From the NCBI GenBank assembly GCA_026214975.1, contig JAOBSW010000178.1, positions 67,501 through 131,500 of the forward strand: DNA of 64,000 nucleotides, written 5' to 3'. Each line of letters begins with the position of its first letter. Position 1 is the stretch's first letter. The notes beneath the pieces were generated by a model, which saw nothing but the letters and a program-made list of their open reading frames with translations, ran no database searches and was not told where the DNA came from. Source of the DNA: Gentiana macrophylla (Eukaryota > Streptophyta > Magnoliopsida > Gentianales > Gentianaceae). Both the position numbers and the translations under genes were made by a program. This document shows, in pieces, positions 14,646 through 26,760 of this stretch.

Positions 14646-15551
14646 GCCTTCATATAGCCCTAGACTTTCTTAGCTTTGTGTTTTTGAGGTTTTAGAGAAG
14701 GTCCGACACGCTGTACTGAGAGACCCTCCGAGAAAAGCGCACCAGTCGAACACTGGGCAGCTCTTTTTGATTGTTCATGGTTCGTTTTGTGGATCAGAGT
14801 GGTGTTTCGAAATAGTTTCAATTTCCAACAACATTTAGGCTTTGAACCTTTTTTTGAAGATAAAATTAAATCTTTTCGTAGTTGTTTTTTGGCTTGGTAG
14901 GGTCAGATTCTCATAAGATTTATGTTAGATTCGTTGTCGGTTTGTGGATTCACGTAAGATTTGGAAGTTAGTTGATGTTCGGTTCGTAGTTTGACTCGTC
15001 TCTAAGGTAAGGAGTTATTCCTATCAAAAGGTTCTTTTTTTAGTTTAAATATTTTGTTATTAATTTGTTTTGAATACTGTTTTATGTAAAACTGCATGAA
15101 ATTAGAGATGATTATATGTTGCCGGGTATATGCTAAAGCTGTGTTTTAACGTCACTATGTTTTCTAGTTATCTTTCTGTAGATTATTATAGGCGTTTTGG
15201 TTACTGAGTAAAGGTCGATTGGATGAGATTTTGGTGTTTCTATGGCCTCAGTAGGTTCTTGTAGGTTAGATATGGACTTTAAAAAGAAATATATATGATT
15301 TATGTGTGTTTACGTGTTTATAGTTAGGGGCTTTGCTATGTACACCATGGGTTTTAAGTCCCATGTCGGAGGTATGGCTAGTGATGAGAGTCAACTCGAC
15401 TCTATTTTCATACAGGTTTTATATCCCGTTTTGACTCGTTTTATTTGATTCCGGAAACATTTGGCTTGGTTTTGACACGTATTTCACCGTTTTGATGTTT
15501 ACGAGATTCGGACATATAATCCGGGATTCACGATCTTTTTCGGTGTATTTA
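14646..15551. other. Non-coding interval interrupted by copia B
   Basis: No gene recognised. The DNA is T- and G-rich on the plus strand. It probably continues on the far side of copia B at 21924. A motif around GGTTTTAAGTCCC and GGAGGTATG (about 15348) recurs near 23345, which suggests an old LTR-type repeat. Family unknown. Confidence 0.35.
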
Positions 15552-15826
15552 TGAAGAGAGTTTGAGAAAGTAAAAATACTAGAGTAAACTCAACTTATTT
15601 ATTCTTGTTTAAAGAATGTGTATAAATAGATACAAGCATTAATGAGAAGGTCCTAGCTAGTAAAGTAAAAGTTACTAGAGCCGGCTAGTATTAATTGCTA
15701 GAGTCGGCTATTACATAATATGACAAAATAGAGTTACTTTATGACATATTAATTGTTTATATAATACAATTAATATGTCATGTTACATAAGTGACATAGA
15801 TATGATTAATATTTCCAATATTTCCA
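15552..15826 (-). repeat. 3' LTR of copia B
   Basis: Plus strand begins TGAAGAGAGTTTGAG and ends TTTCCA. It matches 21651-21920 with scattered substitutions, for example TTATTCTTG against TTATTCATG. Confidence 0.9.
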
Positions 15827-15835
15827 CACCCCCCT

Positions 15836-17040
15836 TCAAACTGGGTTGTATATGTCAATACAGCCAAGTTTGCTACTCATCTCTTTGAACATAAGCGGTG
15901 GAATTGCCTTGGTGAGAATATCAACATTTTGGTCTCTTTGAGGAACATACTGAAGTTGAATGATCTTGGCATCAATCTTCTCTTTAAGGAAATGACTGTC
16001 TATGTCCACATGTTTGGTTTTATCATGATGGATTGGATCCTCTGCCATGCATAATGCTGAATTATTGTCACAACAGAGTATGATAGGTTGTTGAAGGGTC
16101 TGCTGAAGGTCAGTAAGGACTCTTTTCACCATAATGCTTCACAAATGCCCAAAACCGATTGCCTCGAGTTCGAACTTCAAGATCGCTTCAGAGACGATGG
16201 AGTTGTTTCTTGCTTCTCCAAGTGACAAGATTACCCCATACATATGAGCAATAGCCTGTGGTAGATCTTACATCTATGTGGCAACAAACCCGATCGCCAA
16301 GATCAAGATAGACCTTCACCGATGCGCCAAGAACTTAGTGAAGTGTAAGCCCTGCCGGAGTGGACTTGAGGTATCTCGAGTATTCAGACAAAGATCCCAA
16401 TGGTGCTCAGTAGGGCAATGCATGAACCGGTGACGAAGGCTAACTCCATATGCAATATCAGGTCTTGTATGCGAGAGATATATGAGTTTCCCTACAAGTC
16501 TCTGATATTGTTCCTTTCTTACAACAAAATTACCATGTACCAGTGGATTACTGGGGTCTACTGGGGAGATAGCTGGTTTGCAGCCTAGCATGCCAGTTTC
16601 CTTCAGCAGGTCTAGCACATACTTCCTCTGTGAGACAGATATACCATGGTCAAGCTTTCTTGCTATTTCCATACCAAGAAAGTACTTGAGGTAGCCCAAA
16701 TCTTTAACTTGAAATACTTTGGCCAGCAGGGTCTTCAAAGTGTGGATCTCAGCAGGGTCATCACCAGTAATGATGATATTATCCTCATAGACAATAAGGA
16801 TGGATCTTCTCTGGTTTGTAGTTTTGATAAACATTGTGTGATCTGAGTTGCACTGATGATATCCAGAGCTTTAACCATAGTAGCATGCTCTTGGGACCGC
16901 TTGTGCCATATAGAGATTTTCTCGGTTGCATACTTTCCTTTAGTGTGAGTGTTGGTAAAACCCGGAGGTGCGATCATATATATTTCCTCAGTGAGTTCAC
17001 CATTTAGGAAGGCATTCTTGATGTCCAATTGGTGGAGTGG
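15836..17040 (-). pseudogene. Copia B reverse transcriptase C-terminal half and RNase H
   Basis: Segments in different frames. At 16735-17028 are [23 protein letters not shown] and PPGF (the first residues cross the insertion edge). At 16316-16834 are the RT palm, read [12 protein letters not shown] where YVDDI is expected, then LGYLKYFLGMEIA and LVGKLIYLSHTRPDIAYGV. At 15836-16132 is the RNase H end with CCDNNSALCMAEDPIHHDKTKH and VDILTKA. The YVDD-to-YEDN change removes a catalytic Asp and is expected to kill RT activity. Confidence 0.85.
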
Positions 17041-17044
17041 CCAG

Positions 17045-18585
17045 TTGTCTCGGATTTTATCTAAGCAAAATAAACAAGTAATAAAATAATCCGGTTTACC
17101 CCAAGTGCAGGGATCGTAGTATAGCGATTACAACCGGAGTCGAATCACAGGGAATCGAGGTTTATCTAGTTCTTAATTTTTCTAAGGGTTGTCACGAAAA
17201 ATATAAACTGGACAGAGGATTGTCAATCCAAAGCCAGGAAAGATAATTGCGAACGAAAATAACTCTAATCTATAAACTAAAAAGAAAATAAACTTCTAAG
17301 ATAACAACGAAGAACAAGGCACAAAAATAATTTCAATTAATTTTAACGAAGAACAAGCATTGAACCACCTATCCCGCAACCCTCAATTTCTACTCTAGAT
17401 CGTTTAGTGAAGATTTAATAAAGATGTGGTTCACCTATCAAAGGTATGAATTCCTACTCTCGTAGATAATTCACCTATTAATCTTTCATCTCTCGATCTT
17501 AAAGATTAACGCTTCCATAACAAAGGTGTAAGATTTCTCAATCTAGCAACCTAGAAATTTAACCTAGCAACTCTCGTTATTTTTAGGTTAAAAATCTAAT
17601 CTTTACTACGGTGATCTAAGTCTAACAATGATTCTTATCAAACGTTAAACATCAAACATGCAAACATCTCTCGATTTAATTGCATAAAAACAAATTAAAC
17701 ATAATAAAGAAACAAACTTTAAATTAAAACTCACAAAACCAACTTAAGAGTTGAAATCAAGTCTTTCGCACGATCGGTTTCTCATACTTGTTCAGACTTG
17801 CTCAAATTTCATCTCCGAGGATCGAACAAACAAAATATAAAAATAATAATAAAAATATGGTTCGGTCGACCGAGCAAGAGCACTCGGTCGACCGAGTGGT
17901 CGGCTTCTCGGTTTTACGGCTGTAGGTGTTCTCCAGGTGAGTTGTTCTTCGTTTTCTGCTGATGCCTCTCCTTTTATAACTTGTTTTGCCGACTTAGGGT
18001 TTTATTATTAGCAAGTCTAAACCCTAATAAATAAAAATAAAGATAATTCCAAGTCTATCCTTTTCGATCTTACGGGACGCACGCCTGGTAGGGTGGGGAC
18101 TTCGTTCACGTTAAGTAAATTTCTTCGAGTCGAGCCGAGCTGGACATACGCCCGTCCCATGCATTTTTGAACGCTTGTCCAGGTAAAATCTCTCTTCCCT
18201 GAATTGATTTGCTTCTCGTGGACGCCTGTCCAGTGGACGTATCAGCAAACGCACGTTCAGCAAGTGTATCTTCACTCCAAGTTTGACTTGCATCTTCTTC
18301 CTTCCATTTAATCTTCAGTTAAACATCGTTTTAACTCCTTCCATGCCATATAAATGTACCTACAAGGTGATAGAAACATGCAAAATGTAGAACCATATAT
18401 ATTGATAGAAAAATACTCATAAAATCACGTAAATAGCTCGATTTTGCTTTTTAATATCTTCCACACCCATTCTTTCAATATTTCATTTAAACACTTAATT
18501 TTCTATAAAAATTAATAAACATTAAGGAAATTGCTACGAAATAAAGTCATATAAACCGTAAAAATCACCGTCAACACCAAATCAA
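17045..18585 (-). repeat. Probable solo LTR (Ty3/gypsy-like) inside copia B
   Basis: Splits the copia B RT frame: the residues before and after (NLIW at about 18590 and NWPLHQL at about 17040) are neighbours in an intact RT. On the minus strand it begins TGTTGACGGTG. Near the other end it carries a segment about an ACGATCCCTGCACTTGGGG motif that, from memory, is usual next to gypsy LTR borders. It holds no coding domain. The plus strand has two CTCGGTCGACCGAG palindromes near 17870-17900. The terminal CA and target duplication are not clear. Confidence 0.5.
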
Positions 18586-19920
18586 GTTGGATGAAAGTGA
18601 GATCAAGACACGACATTGTGTTGAGTTTTGCCACACCTTTGTAGTCAAGTCCATATGTTTGAGTGAAGCCCCTTGCAACCAATCTAGCTTTGTACTTGTC
18701 AATAGTACCATCAGCATTGTACTTGATGGTGAATAGCCATTTACAGCTGACTGTCTTCTTTCCTTGTGGGAGAGTGGTGAGATCCCAAGTATGGTTGTCA
18801 ATGAGTGCGATCATTTCGCTTTGATGTTGTGACCTTCCACTGTCATGTTGGAGAGCTTTCAGATATTCTTAGGAATGGAATGAGTATCCAAATCCTGTGA
18901 AAACATAGAAAACCCAGGTGACAAGTGATCATATGACACATAATTATGAATAGAGTGGTCAGTACATGATCTTTTCCCTTTCGGACATCAATGGGTCTGT
19001 TATCAATATCAGTAGGTTGCTGAGGTATATCAGCAAGTTCAGGAGGTTGTGGAGTATCAAGCAGGTTGCTGAGGTTCAGTAGAAATAGGAGCTCAGAGTC
19101 AGGAGATTGATGAGTCTCAGGAGGTTGCTGAATATTAGGAGTTGGTATAGGGATTGACAAGGCCTCGAGATCCTCAACTGAGGGTGCATTTGGAGTTGGA
19201 GGACTATGAGAGGAGGGAAGTGTTATTGTGTCAATCAGGTTTCCATCTGTGACAGTCTCAGTAGGGTTGCTGTAGTAAGGAGTTTTCTCAAAGAATTTCA
19301 CATCCATAGAGTTGTAGAATCTTTTGTCAGTGGGAGAATAACACTTGTAGCCCTTCCTGTCTTTGGCATACCCAAGGAAAATGCACTTACGGGATTTGGG
19401 GTCAAGTTTGCTTCTATGTTGGGCATGGATATAGACAAACACAAGACATCCAAAGATTTTTGGGGTAAGTCAAGAAAGAGGTGAGGATGAGGATGAGTTG
19501 TCGTCACAGGTTTGAATGGGAGTCTTAAAACCTAACACTCTACTGGGTAACCTATTGATCAGGTAAGTGGTTGTTAGTATAGCTTCACCCCACATGTATT
19601 TAGGCATATGTGTGGTGAACATGACTGACCTAGCCATCTCCAGTAAGTGCCTGTTCTTCCTCTCAGCAATCCCATTCTGCTGAGGTGTCTCCACACAACT
19701 ACTGATGTGAACAATTCATTTATCATTCAGGAAGGAGCTGAGGTTAGACTCATAGTATTCCAAGGCATTATCAGTTTTCAAGATTTTTAATCTTAGTGTC
19801 AAATTGAGTGTACACCATGTTATGGAATTCTTGGAAGATGGTTCCAACTTCAGATTTATCTTTCATTAAAAACAGCCATGTGATCCTAGTGTGGTCATCT
19901 ATGAAGGTGACAAACCACCT
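18512..19920 (-). pseudogene. Copia B integrase core to reverse transcriptase start
   Basis: Integrase part at 19470-19694: METPQQNGIAERKNRHLLEMAR with the conserved Glu, then YLINRLPSRVL. At 18843-19442 follows the copia linker with FVYIHAQHRSKLDPKSRKC and FLGYAKDRKGYKCY, then a Pro/Ser-rich spacer. At 18571-18814 the RT begins: MIALIDNHTWDL, KWLFTIKYNADGTIDKYKAR and ARGFTQTYGLDY. The frame then stops at the edge of the inserted solo LTR. The first integrase Asp region lies in another frame at about 19750-19920. Confidence 0.82.
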
Positions 19921-19923
19921 CTT

Positions 19924-21395
19924 TCATGTTATACTTTTAACTCTCGAAGGTCCCCATACATCACTATGAATCAAAATGAAAGGTGTGGAGGGAAGGTAAG
20001 ATAGTTTAGTATACACAGATTTAGTAAGTTTAGCAAGCGGACAGATATCACATTGAAGATCACTGAGTTTACATCCCTTAAACAATTCAGGAAATAAAGA
20101 CTTTAAATAACCAAAACTTGGATGACCTAGTCTATAATGCCATAACATGATATTGTCTAAGGTTTGGTTGTAGACTGCTGAAGCTGTTTCAGTCTTCACT
20201 CTTCTGTCTTCAGCAGGGTTGACCATAAACAATCCTGAGTAGGCTTTAGCTTTCCCAATCACTTCCTGTGAAGAAAGATCCTGGAATATACACTGATTGT
20301 TATTAAACAAGACTGTCCAATTTAGGTCTTTAGTGAGTCTACTGACAGATATAAGGTTACAGTCTAATTTTGGAACAAATAGGACATCATGCAGGTAGAT
20401 CTTATAAGTAAGTTTAACATTTTCAAAACCTTGCGCACATGAAATAGATCCATCAGCAATCCTAATTTTGTGGGTTTGATGGCAGGGCTTAAAGTGAGAT
20501 ATGAGCCTCTTGTTACCAGTCATATGGGATGAAGCCCCAGAATCAACAATCCATGTATCATTCTTGAGAGGTGAGTGGAATATACCTTTAGCATGAGTAG
20601 CTATGTCAGTGATAGAGCTACCTTCCTTTTGTTGAGTAAGGAAGGCTTTGAAGGCAGCAAACTGAGCATCCAGAGTAGTGTCCTTGTCCCCTTCTTCATT
20701 TACATGTCTGCCCTGACTCTCCCTGGTTGTTTGAGAGGATCCAGAGGAGTTAGGCTTACCATGTAGTTTCCCAGCAAGTGTCATTGGTATGATTTGTGCG
20801 CTGCGGTGGTCATAGAACAACTTTCCTGTCTTCTCGCAGTGGGTTTCTGACGTCTTAGTAACCTCGGTGAGCTTTTCGACCACCAACATTCTTTGAGCTA
20901 TCAGTAGAGTGATCGGCAGGGTTGCTTTGCAGCATCACTTTTCTCCTGCTTTCCTCATGTTTGACTTTATCAAACACGGATTTGAGGTTGGGGAGAGGTT
21001 TTGTAGCAAGAATTCTACCTCTAACATCATCAAAAGATGGGTTCAATCCAGTAAGGAACTTGAATACCCTCTTTTTCTCAATGATATCTTTGTATAAAGC
21101 AGCATCATCTACATCCTTCCAGGGGTAAGTTTCCAACATATCTAAGTATTGCCATGCCTTAGATAGTAGGTTAAAGTACTGAGTTACAGACATATCACAT
21201 TGTCTGCAATTTTGGATTTGGGCTTCAAGATCATAGACCTCGGATGTATTGTCCTTCTTTGAGTAAAGGTCTCGGCATTATCCCGCATTTTCTTAGTAGT
21301 GTCATACATCATGAAGTTCTCATCGATCTCTTTTGTCATGAACCTCGTGAGGATAGTCATGACTTGGTTATTTTCGTATCCCATGCTTCAAACTT
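19924..21395 (-). pseudogene. Copia B gag, protease and GAG-pre-integrase
   Basis: The 20855-21384 frames carry gag (UBN2-type: MSVTQYFNLLSKAWQYLD, FLTGLNPSFDDVRGRIL). The 19924-20889 frame has a degraded knuckle region, then the protease WIVDSGASSHMTGN with an intact active-site Asp. After it come a GAG-pre-integrase domain (MLWHYRLGHPSFGYL, CDICPLAKLTK) and the first integrase block HSDVWGPS. Gag is split by frameshifts. Confidence 0.85.
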
Positions 21396-21650
21396 GGGGT
21401 CGCCAGCGAGAGAAGCGTGTTTGGAGCAGACAAGTATCCCATCTTGCTCACGGCCAGAGATATACATTTTCATAGATCTTGACCACGGTAGTTGTTGCCA
21501 TCAAGTCGTGATTTGTAAAAGAATAGTTTTCATGACCCAACTACTGAGGTCTTTGGAGAATCTTGAGGGTGAAGATGCGTCGGATAATGAAGACATTCTT
21601 GAAAAAAAGATTTTGCAGCGGATAAAAAAAAGATTATGTCTCTGATACCA

Positions 21651-21920
21651 TAAAGAGAGTTTGAGAAAGTAAAAATACTAGAGTAAACTCAACTTATTTA
21701 TTCATGTTTAAAGAATGGGTATAAAGAGATACAAGCATGAATGAGAATGTCCTAGCTAGTAAAGTAAAAGTTACTAGAGCCGGCTAGTATTAATTGCTAG
21801 AGTCGGCTATTACATAATCGGACAAAATAGAGTTACTTTATGACATATTAATTATTTATATAATACAATAAATATGTCATGTTACATAAGTGACATAGAT
21901 ATGATTAATATTTCCAATAT
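21651..21920 (-). repeat. 5' LTR of copia B
   Basis: Partner of 15552-15826, adjacent to the PBS at 21641-21650. Its terminal TG has decayed to TA. Confidence 0.88.
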
Positions 21921-24620
21921 TTATTATACTCTCGGTCTCCTAGTGTCCCGTAAGGGTTATGTGTGTTGTTGTTTTTGGTGTTTTTCAGGAACTAGGTGTA
22001 CGAGATACCCGGAAAACGTGTTTCGGAGCTTCGGAATGATGAAAAATCCACTTTTGGGAGGAAAAGTTGATAGCCCACCGCCCATGCATTATAGGCTATT
22101 GTATGAGCAACTGAGAGTTGCCCAAATTGACTTTGTTCATAGGCCGATGCCCATAAACTGTAGCCCATCGCCTACAAGATGCTAGGAGTTAAGGAAATCT
22201 GCTACTGTCATAGGCCACGGCCTATGAATCACAAGCCACCGCCTACGGTGTTATGGTCAACTTGACCAGCCCACTATAAAAGGCATTTTGAGTGGATTTT
22301 CATAGATATCTTCATCCCTTCGACCCCAAAACCCTATAAATATGCATTTCCACCTTCCAATCACCATTAAAGTAGTTTGTAAGCTAATCTTAACATATCT
22401 TTTGTAGAATCAAGCTTGGATTGATCTTAATTACGGTATTCTGGAGTTGATTTTGTAAACTACTTTCGGTTCTTCTTGCTGGATGTTCGAGCTTTATTGT
22501 CAATAAAGGTGCCTTATTTATCTTCCTTTTGATTGTATGCTTATGTTCTTCAATGATTTCTCGTTGTTTTCTTAGTATAATGAGTAGCTAATCATTATAC
22601 AGCCGAGTTATGCAATAATCTTTGAAATCGAACCCTAGTTTGTTGATTGAGGTGTTCTTGATGTTTTGATTGTTGATTCTCGATGTTACAGTAGTTCTAG
22701 AACTTATACTTAATCACGTTTGTTGAATTGTCCATTTGATAATCGTATTACACGTATCGTCTTTATACATATATTTTGCGAGAGGATATGGGAATCGGGG
22801 TTCTAGGATCACCAATAAAACCGACTGAGTTGTTTAGATTCGGTTTCGTGTGTGTGGTTTATATCAACATTGTTGAGCGTTTCATTGAACGTAGACCGTG
22901 TTAGGTCAGTTAAATCCGGTCAGCAGACTGTTGAACCTGACATAAGAGGGTAGATTATTATTCTCGGAATTAGAAAATGACACCCTTCGAATGACATTGA
23001 GAACATTTAGGTAAGTCAAAAACACTTCCGGATTTAGCTAGGGTTTGTGAGTATTAGATTGGATCATAGCTCGGCTATCTTTTTTTGTAGTGTAAACTCT
23101 TTTATTTTGTGTATATTTAGTTTGTAAAACCGGTGATCTAAGAAATCACCTTGTCTCATAGTTGTGTTGGTCTGAACTATGAACGATACCGACTTTGATA
23201 CTTAACAAGATTCCATGTGGGATACGACCTTGCTCGCCATTTATAGTACAACCGACTCGGTACCCTGCCGGGTAGAGTTGGCATACTGTAAAACGGCCAT
23301 CAGCTAGATGTGCTTACCATGTCATTCTCAAGACGACGGTTTTAAGTCCTATTGGTTTTAAGTCCCGTGATTGGAGGTATGATTAGTCATATTAGCTGTG
23401 TTGCACCAAGCCCTAATGATAAGTCGATAAGAAGCATAAAACATGGCAGTCAAGACCGGAACATGGATCTGTTATGTAAGTAAGAAACATGAACATAATA
23501 GACAAAACACGAACATGTTTCCTTTGGTAAACAAGTATAATATGAGTTAGTAGATAGCTTATGTAAGTCTAATCAGTAGGCTAAACATAGTAAATAATGA
23601 ATGAAACGAACAAGTACGTACAAGATGGATTGAATGTAGTTAATAGGCGTGTTTTCGATGCATGGTTAAATGTTGGTTTTAAAGTGAATCCCCTTATGTT
23701 TCAAGACATGTTTTCAAAGATGTTTTATGTATCCTTCAAGTTATGTTTTAAAAGTGGTTTCTTAAACGTTCCAAGTTGTGTTTTCAACTCATCAAAGCTG
23801 GATAAATTCGATTCATGCAAATGTCCACTTCTTTATTTGGAATAAGAGGATATGCAGTTTAAAGACGAGTTGATTGAATGAGAATGGAGATCAAGCCTAT
23901 TAATGAAGCTGTGGAGTTTTTTATATATCAACAGTTTTCTTTTTAGACAAGTTGAGTTGTCATAAATGTTAGTAATTATTTATGATTTAGTTTGACAGCA
24001 GTAGCAATCTGTGGAATTAATTAATGGAATATCTTAAGTGACAGTTTCCCGAGTCTCTTGTTTGTTTATTTTCTTCCGCGCTTTCTGCATTACTCAGATA
24101 TGACATGAGTTTACGTGAAATTTAGGGCTATTCTAAATATCACGTATTGAACATTCATTTTACGGATAAATACTCGGTATACGGAGACAATGACGTTAAA
24201 ACAATTATAATCATATATAAATATATTCATATTAGAAAAGAGAACAAAGTGTGAAACATGTTTTAGCTGTATTTTTATTATGCATATTTATCACCATTAA
24301 ACAAATGACTAACTAATTTTATTATGGTTCATTAGAAAAATAATTGCGACGTACGTCATCATCGCTTAACCACGTAATCTTAACGATATCATTACCCTAA
24401 ATACATTGGTGAGTGGATACCTCTATTTCTCTTTTAATTGCAAGTTTTTTCCCCTTAAAAAAACCTGCAAGTTTTAATATTACAATCCTCTTTCTATTGT
24501 ACATTCAACACCGCGATAAGAAAACCTGCAAATTTTATCTATCCATCGCATCGGGCTGCTCAAATAAATTAAATTGCACGCTTTTCAACACTACCCACAC
24601 CACGTTTCATTTTCACTATA
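21921..24620. other. Non-coding interval between copia B and the nsLTP gene
   Basis: No gene recognised. A TATA-like CTATAAAAGG at about 22273 and the following sequence look like an old LTR, and inverted or repeated phrases such as CCACGGCCTATGAATC and CCACCGCCTACGG occur near 22080-22250. The short open frames here have no family features. Confidence 0.4.
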
Positions 24621-24623
24621 GTC

Positions 24624-24632
24624 TATATATAT
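24624..24632 (+). promoter_or_regulatory. TATA box of the nsLTP gene
   Basis: TATATATAC lies about 75-80 bp before the ATG at 24706, a normal plant core promoter spacing with a 5' UTR of about 45-50 bp. Confidence 0.65.
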
Positions 24633-24705
24633 ACACCAAAGCTCATGTATTTCAAACACACATCTCACAAAAACATCAGTACCATTTTCGTATAGATAAA
24701 GCATA

Positions 24706-25688
24706 ATGAAGAGCTCTTTCTTTTCCGCCGTTTTGGTCCTCAGCATTCTCTTCTGCGCCACCCATTGGTGCAATGCCACCATATCTTGCGGCCTTGTTGA
24801 CGGCAAGGCCGCCGCCTGCGTGAAATATGCCCAAGGTGTTGATAAAGTCCCCCCGGGTTTATGCTGCAGTGGGCTACAGCAACTCGTTCAGAGTGTGAGG
24901 TCCGTTGAAGATAAGAAGGATATTTGCAGATGCCTTAAAGCTGCCGTCAAGAATTTTCCAGGTGTCCAAGACAAGTTCTTGAGCGCCATTCCTAATTCTT
25001 GCAACCCAAAGATCAAAGTTGGCTTCCCGTTTCCATTAATACCAACTGTGAAAGGTACATTACGTAACTATATATATATTATAGGGAGTATTTATTTACA
25101 CCACTATACCGACGTCGTTGTACCTATCCACAGATACGGGTTGATACTGAGATATGATGATACGGGATTTTACTTAAAATATATGATACGTATATATATA
25201 TATGTACATACACCTTAAATGCGTATGTGTATGTATATATATGCATGTTCTTCGGATACCCATATATGTAGTCAAAATACGTGTATATATCCGATAAAAT
25301 ATCTAACTTTTGAAAATTATAATTTGCCCTAAATATGTATCCAACGGAGTATCTATCGAGTATCGGTATCCGATATGTATCGGATCTGAGGATACGCTAT
25401 GTGATTAAATATCCATGCATCTTACACCAACCATATACACAATCGACATTTGAAAGTCGATTTTGCTCAAAAGTTTGATTTCCAAAAGTCAATTATCATA
25501 ATACATCTATCAAAAGTAATATATATGAATGATTTCAATACAGATATGTATAAAATGTTGAGTTGATTATTGATTAATGTCACATATATAGTTTTTGAAT
25601 AAGAATGTCTAAAACAAATTGACAATTATTAATGTATGATGCTTTAATTATTTTCTTTTGTATTGCAGCCTCCATTGAAGTACGTTGA
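24706..25688 (+). CDS. Type 1 non-specific lipid transfer protein, lacking Cys8
   Basis: nsLTPs are small secreted helical proteins that carry lipids in a cavity; roles include cuticle building and defence. Exon 1 is 24706-25054 and exon 2 is 25669-25688, giving 122 residues; a single intron close to the stop is usual for LTP1 genes. A signal peptide of about 25 residues ends near CNA. The cysteine pattern is C28-X9-C38-X14-CC(53,54)-X19-C74-X-C76-X22-C99, type 1 spacing. The eighth cysteine, expected about 13-16 residues later in an ISPSTDC-like end, is absent: the end reads GFPFPLIPTVK and then ASIEVR from exon 2. C8 normally pairs with C5 (C74 here). Without splicing the frame would run to 170 residues with an AT-rich tail, which is less likely. 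AATAAA at 25763 is a possible poly(A) signal. Confidence 0.88.
25055..25668 (+). other. Intron of the nsLTP gene
   Basis: GT at 25055 and AG at 25667-25668 join the two nsLTP exons. The intron is TA-rich and includes a 25330-25400 stretch with repeated GGTATCCGATATGTATCGGAT-type words that looks like a small inserted repeat. Confidence 0.6.
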
Positions 25689-26760
25689 AGTAGAGTGGGG
25701 TTTCAATTAATTAAGATGGCCATGCATGTGAGATGCTGCTTACTAGAAGTGGTAGTAGTAAAAATAAAACAATGGGGAATAGCTAGGTGCTTAGTCCCAT
25801 ACCCTTTGTAACCGTTGTGGTTTTTGATGAAATGGTAGTCTTTTCTTTTTGTTTCAATAATATTTATGAGTTTCATAGCCTGTGTTGTATCGTTTCGTCT
25901 TTCATTTCAATGAAATAGAATTCCGGATTAGTCAAATAAAATCGAAAGCTAGTTTCAGCAAGGGAAAAAAAAAACGGACTTGATATTTCGGGTTAACGAT
26001 TTTAGAAAGACTTTCAGATCGGATGTTAAAATAATACTTATTTTACGATTTTAAATACATATTTTTCAAGTTTACCGAATCTCTATCTAAGATTAAATCA
26101 TGATTCTCTATTTTATGTAATGAGTCGGATATAAGGAAAATTTACTGAGAATCCGGATAAATACGGTAGATGTAAAGGAAATTTTACAGTAACCAGTTTA
26201 CTGATTAAAATGTAGAGTATCTCATCGTGATCTTACTTTTCCTAAATTTGAATGTTGAAAATTTTAAAATGCGGTTTTTAAAAGATTTGCGAGATCTAAT
26301 GGTGATGCACGCTTTATTTTCACAACCGAGTCGGACTCACTTGATCCAGGATCATGCCATATGAGGGGTTGAATATGTCGTGGTGCATTCTCACAATGCA
26401 AAGTTCACTTTGACTTTTATGCAACACATAACCTTGTATTGTTGAGTTTTACTAGCCGGGCTAGTAGAGGGAAGTGGGATGTTGAACATACGTGGCTCGT
26501 TTGTTACATTCTCGTAGTTGATATCTCGTGTTGTGATCTTGTTGAATCTATCTGTTTGTTATTGTTGGATTCAATGCTTCTACTCCCTATTAAGTACGTT
26601 TGTACTTACCCCCACGTTATATTGTTCCCACCCCGAAAAGGTGTTGCAGGTTGTGTGTTTGCTTGCGAGTGCTTGAGGAGTGACCTCGAGATGCTTCAAA
26701 AGTGCTTTGTTGAAGTTGTTCTCTTTTCAATTAGGTAATAGTTTAAGCTATCTCGTTTTA
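25689..26760. other. 3' flank of the nsLTP gene and non-coding DNA
   Basis: The first ~200 bp is 3' UTR and flank. The rest, up to the copia C insertion point, has no recognised gene; it continues across copia C at 32755 and may be an old LTR-type repeat. Confidence 0.4.

Larger units (their letters stand above)
15552..21920 (-). mobile_element. Copia element B with both LTRs
   Basis: Ty1/copia order on the minus strand, bounded by LTRs at 21651-21920 (5') and 15552-15826 (3') that are nearly identical over about 270 bp. The PBS (TGGTATCAGA) abuts the 5' LTR at 21641-21650, and a polypurine tract (read GAAGGGGGG on the minus strand) abuts the 3' LTR at about 15827-15838. ATTTA occurs at both outer flanks, a likely 5-bp target duplication although the 21920 end is decayed. 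The pol region is broken and contains a 1.5-kb insertion at about 17045-18585. Confidence 0.92.

Noticed and set aside
23597..23845. 82-codon plus-strand open frame
   Set aside because: Composition is like the surrounding non-coding DNA and no family features are visible.
24591..24806. Minus-strand open frame overlapping the nsLTP start
   Set aside because: Antisense shadow of the nsLTP signal-peptide region and promoter.
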